From Fibrobacterota bacterium (GTDB lineage Bacteria > Fibrobacterota > Fibrobacteria > UBA5070), in contig JADKBN010000010.1 in NCBI GenBank assembly GCA_016715065.1, positions 248,001 to 312,000 of the forward strand: a stretch of DNA of 64,000 bases, given 5' to 3'. How positions within the stretch are numbered: the first letter of the stretch is position 1; each line of letters starts with the position of its first letter. The notes below the pieces were generated by a model. It was not told where the DNA came from. It saw only the letters and a program-made list of their open reading frames with translations, and did not search any database. This document shows positions 61,588 to 64,000 of this stretch, one piece after another. Position numbers and translations under genes: made by a program.

Positions 61588-62588
61588 AAATGCCGCAATG
61601 GGTCAGGACCACCTTGAAGGAGAGCCCGGTCGTGCTTGGGATGCGACTTTTGGTGGAACTGGCGGACGAATGGAAACAGTTGACGTTCCAGTTGGGCGCG
61701 GCTCGGTGCACCCGCACGCGCGAAAAATGGCAGGCCAAGCTGACGGTGGAATTCCATGCCATCGAGAAAGGTCTCTCGCTGGGAGCGCCCAGGCTGGGGT
61801 TCGGAGAAAAGCGAATTCTGCAACTCATTGAGGATCTGCGCAGTTACCGGGACCGGTTTTCCGATCCAGCCTTTCTGGCCCACCCCATCGCAACCGTTCG
61901 CGGTTATATTGCCTTCAACAAGGATCGGGGTTTTGAACCGGCTTTGGTGACGAAGGCCTTGCGGAGGCTGGAGAGCGAGCAACCCGCTCCTGTGGCGGCG
62001 GACATCCATGGGGGAGTGAAGCCCGTCCGTAAGATGGACCTGCTTTCCGGTGGTTGCGAATTCGAGCGATTCGCGCTTACCCGGCATTCGATTCGAGATT
62101 TTTCGACAGATGTGGTCACTCGCGAAGAAATTATGCGAGCGATAGGGATCGCCCAGTCTTCGCCATCTTCATGCAATAGACAGTCCTGGCATGCACATGT
62201 CTTTCAGGGGATGGCGAAGGATGAGCTTCTCCGTTTCCAGGGGGGCTCCAACGGGTTCGTGGAAGCGGTTGGTGCGGCGGTTGTGGTGGTCGGCGATCTG
62301 CGCAATTACTTCATCAACGAGATCCACCAGCCGTACATCGATGCATCCCTGTTCGCGATGACCATGATGTTCGCCTTCCATGGCCAGGGAATGGGATCGA
62401 TCCCCTTGACCACGAGTTTCAAGCGTCGCCGGTTGCGGGAGTTCCGCAAGCGTTTCGGCATTCCCGACTACCAGGTTCCGGTGATGATCCTGGGGGTAGG
62501 GCATCTAAAGGAAGAATTCAACGTGGCTTGCTCGGCCCGCAACGATGTTCTGAAAATAGTCACGTTTCATCAGGTGGTTGGCGTATGA
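61584..62588 (+). CDS. nitroreductase-family protein of the exopolysaccharide operon
   Basis: The product is about 334 aa. The C-terminal 190 residues are a nitroreductase (FMN) domain: ALTRHSIRDFSTDVVTREEI, AIGIAQSSPSSCNRQSWHAH and SLFAMTMMFAFHGQGMGSIPL. The first 150 residues form a helical extension (KLTVEFHAIEKGLSLGAPRLG). Members occur in polysaccharide clusters beside pyruvyl transferases; the reaction is unknown. A TTG start at 61584 overlaps the previous stop as TTGA, with AGGAAGG nine bases upstream; ATG 61590 is the alternative. The stop overlaps the next start by 4 bases (ATGA). Confidence 0.8.
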   Translation: MKMPQWVRTTLKESPVVLGMRLLVELADEWKQLTFQLGAARCTRTREKWQAKLTVEFHAIEKGLSLGAPRLGFGEKRILQLIEDLRSYRDRFSDPAFLAHPIATVRGYIAFNKDRGFEPALVTKALRRLESEQPAPVAADIHGGVKPVRKMDLLSGGCEFERFALTRHSIRDFSTDVVTREEIMRAIGIAQSSPSSCNRQSWHAHVFQGMAKDELLRFQGGSNGFVEAVGAAVVVVGDLRNYFINEIHQPYIDASLFAMTMMFAFHGQGMGSIPLTTSFKRRRLREFRKRFGIPDYQVPVMILGVGHLKEEFNVACSARNDVLKIVTFHQVVGV

Positions 62589-63778
62589 AAATCGGAATCC
62601 TCACCTACTTTGGCGACCTGAATTCGGGAACGAACCTCCAGGCCTACGCCGTGGTGCGTCTGGTCCAGAGCGTCTATCCCGAGGCGGAAGTCAAGGTGAT
62701 CAACTATCACCCCTATCCCCGCCGCTGGAAACCCTACCTGACCGATTTTAATCTGAAGTCGTTGTCCTTGGACTTCAGCCGGCTTCGGAAGTATTCGGCT
62801 TTCCTCCGGGATCTTCCCCTCACCAGCGAGTCGATGCGTCCCACCTCCCGCGAGGCGGCCTCGAAGTTTTTCGAGTCGCTGGGCTTCGATATGATTTTTG
62901 TGGGCTCGGACACCCTCCTGGAGTTGCATCACCAGAAGCACGATACCCTCACGCCCTATTGGCTTTCGCCCTCCCTCCGGGCCCGCAAGGTGTTCCTTTC
63001 GCCATCGGCCCGCGAGGTGGAGTTCGACGACTTGAGTCAAGCCCAACGCGCCGAGATGGCCGCCTGTCTGGAGGCGATGGACTGCATCTCCGTGCGCGAC
63101 GCGGGAACGATGCGCCTGATGGGAAGCTTCTTGCCGGAATCCAGGCTGACCATGCTGCCGGATCCGACGTTTTCGCTGGAAATCGATCCCGAGCCGGCCC
63201 GAATATTCGCCACTCGAAAGGGCCTGGACAAGGCCACGAAGCCAGTGGTCTGCCTGCATCTGAATCGCCGGGATGCCCACAGCGATGCGATCGCGAAAGG
63301 ATTCAAGGACCGAGGTTACCTGGTGGCTTCCCTGCGGCCGGCACGGTACGCCGACTTCCAGCTCAACGACATCGGCCCGCTCGAAGTGGCCGGCATTTTC
63401 CGTCATTTCGCCTTCGTGGTGACGCACCGGTTCCACGATTCCATCTTCTGCTACAAGAATGGCACTCCCGTGCTCACCTACACCCCGCCCGGGTACGTGG
63501 TCAACAGCCAAGGTCAGTCCAAGTTCAGGAGCCTCCACGAGATGTTCGGACTCGCTGAGACAAATCTTGTCCATTCCGTGGAGGATTTCTCCGCCCAGCG
63601 GATCCTCGCGATGGCCGACGGCGCGATCCAGGCGTTCCGAGCCGCCGAGGGGACCATCAAGGCGAAGCTGGACACGAATAGACAATTGCTCCTGGACTTC
63701 GTCTCCGGTACGCGGACAATTTCTGGAAGCGTCGCCGCAGGAAACGACCGTGTCGATCCGAGGACGCAACAACCATGA
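62585..63778 (+). CDS. polysaccharide pyruvyl transferase family protein
   Basis: The product is 397 aa. The N-terminus KIGILTYFGDLNSGTNLQAYA is diagnostic of this family, which adds ketal-linked pyruvate from phosphoenolpyruvate to sugars of exopolysaccharide. Other blocks are DMIFVGSDTLLEL, SVRDAGTMRLM, DPTFSLE and FVVTHRFHDSIFCYKNGTPVL, the RFH motif of the active site. It overlaps both neighbours by 4 bases, so the operon is translationally coupled. The acceptor sugar is unknown. Confidence 0.9.
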   Translation: MKIGILTYFGDLNSGTNLQAYAVVRLVQSVYPEAEVKVINYHPYPRRWKPYLTDFNLKSLSLDFSRLRKYSAFLRDLPLTSESMRPTSREAASKFFESLGFDMIFVGSDTLLELHHQKHDTLTPYWLSPSLRARKVFLSPSAREVEFDDLSQAQRAEMAACLEAMDCISVRDAGTMRLMGSFLPESRLTMLPDPTFSLEIDPEPARIFATRKGLDKATKPVVCLHLNRRDAHSDAIAKGFKDRGYLVASLRPARYADFQLNDIGPLEVAGIFRHFAFVVTHRFHDSIFCYKNGTPVLTYTPPGYVVNSQGQSKFRSLHEMFGLAETNLVHSVEDFSAQRILAMADGAIQAFRAAEGTIKAKLDTNRQLLLDFVSGTRTISGSVAAGNDRVDPRTQQP

Positions 63779-64000
63779 TCGTGATCGTCTATCCGCAGTT
63801 CTATGGTGTCCAGGGCATCGCCCGTTACGTGCAGTCGTTCCTGGCGAATCTGCCCGTTGGACACCCACCGGTGCTTTTGCTCACGGGCGACGAAGAAGCC
63901 CGCCCGGTGGATTTTCCAGGCGTGGAAATCAGGCAGGTGGAGCTGCGCGCCTCTCGGCTCGCGTTGCTTCGTTGGGGGTATTCGGTTCGGAAGATCCTGC
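63775..64000 (+). CDS. glycosyltransferase N-terminus (truncated by window)
   Basis: The first 75 codons read MIVIVYPQFYGVQGIARYV, then a hydrophobic strand PVLLLTGDEEA and a helical region. This is the start of a GT-B (GT4-type) glycosyltransferase. The ATG overlaps the previous stop as ATGA. The rest is outside the window, so family placement is provisional. Confidence 0.7.
   Translation, partial: MIVIVYPQFYGVQGIARYVQSFLANLPVGHPPVLLLTGDEEARPVDFPGVEIRQVELRASRLALLRWGYSVRKIL

Overview
The window looks like a chromosomal segment of a high-GC, Gram-negative member of the Fibrobacterota. The evidence is a FISUMP-type domain (the Fibrobacter succinogenes major paralogous domain) in the protein at 35645..37597, many secreted glycan-active enzymes with C-terminal tails resembling type IX secretion sorting domains, TonB-dependent uptake, and outer-membrane lipoproteins. 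The assignment is inferred from gene content; no database was searched.

Layout. 0-2.7 kb: end of enolase, a G-rich block of decayed terminator-like hairpins, and a membrane O-acyltransferase with an SGNH domain. 2.9-5.3 kb: a two-gene unit coding for a small lipoprotein with six Tyr-Gly repeats and, overlapping it by 4 bp, a radical SAM/SPASM enzyme; a PAS protein is divergent. 5.5-14.4 kb: secreted carbohydrate enzymes (GH2, GH43-CBM6, a PHP-domain protein and a broken beta-helix protein). 14.7-23.3 kb: housekeeping and envelope genes (carboxynorspermidine dehydrogenase, fabF, smr, miaA, a divergent polysaccharide deacetylase-like protein, pdxJ, an EamA transporter). 23.3-33 kb: a second glycan block (TonB receptor, GH9 with an inserted discoidin-like domain, beta-helix protein, CE6-type esterase, GntR/LacI-type regulator). 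33-45 kb: M23 peptidase, epimerase, FISUMP-esterase fusion, a giant 2-hydroxyacyl-CoA dehydratase activase-like protein, an MDR-like protein, dgkA and another beta-helix protein.

45.5-53.5 kb is the plastic part. It holds an ISL3-type insertion sequence with 23-bp inverted repeats and an exact 8-bp target duplication, a multidomain GH16-CBM-FN3-CBM3 enzyme, a GT14-type transferase, a tandem duplication of an Rpn-family nuclease gene, a string of hairpins, and a 96-bp-period array of tRNA 3' fragments ending in an intact initiator tRNA gene. 53.6-64 kb: trmB, mnmA, the four genes for GDP-D-glycero-alpha-D-manno-heptose (hddA-gmhA-hddC-gmhB), and a divergent exopolysaccharide operon (GT4, frameshifted GT4, nitroreductase-like, pyruvyl transferase, GT4) that runs off the end.

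How it works together: the secreted GH2, GH43, GH9, GH16, esterase and beta-helix proteins probably act on plant-type polysaccharides outside the cell. The TonB receptor may take up products. The heptose and exopolysaccharide genes decorate the cell surface. The most novel-looking unit is the repeat lipoprotein/radical SAM pair. Several genes are interrupted by single-base deletions; these may be real decay or sequence errors and are listed separately.
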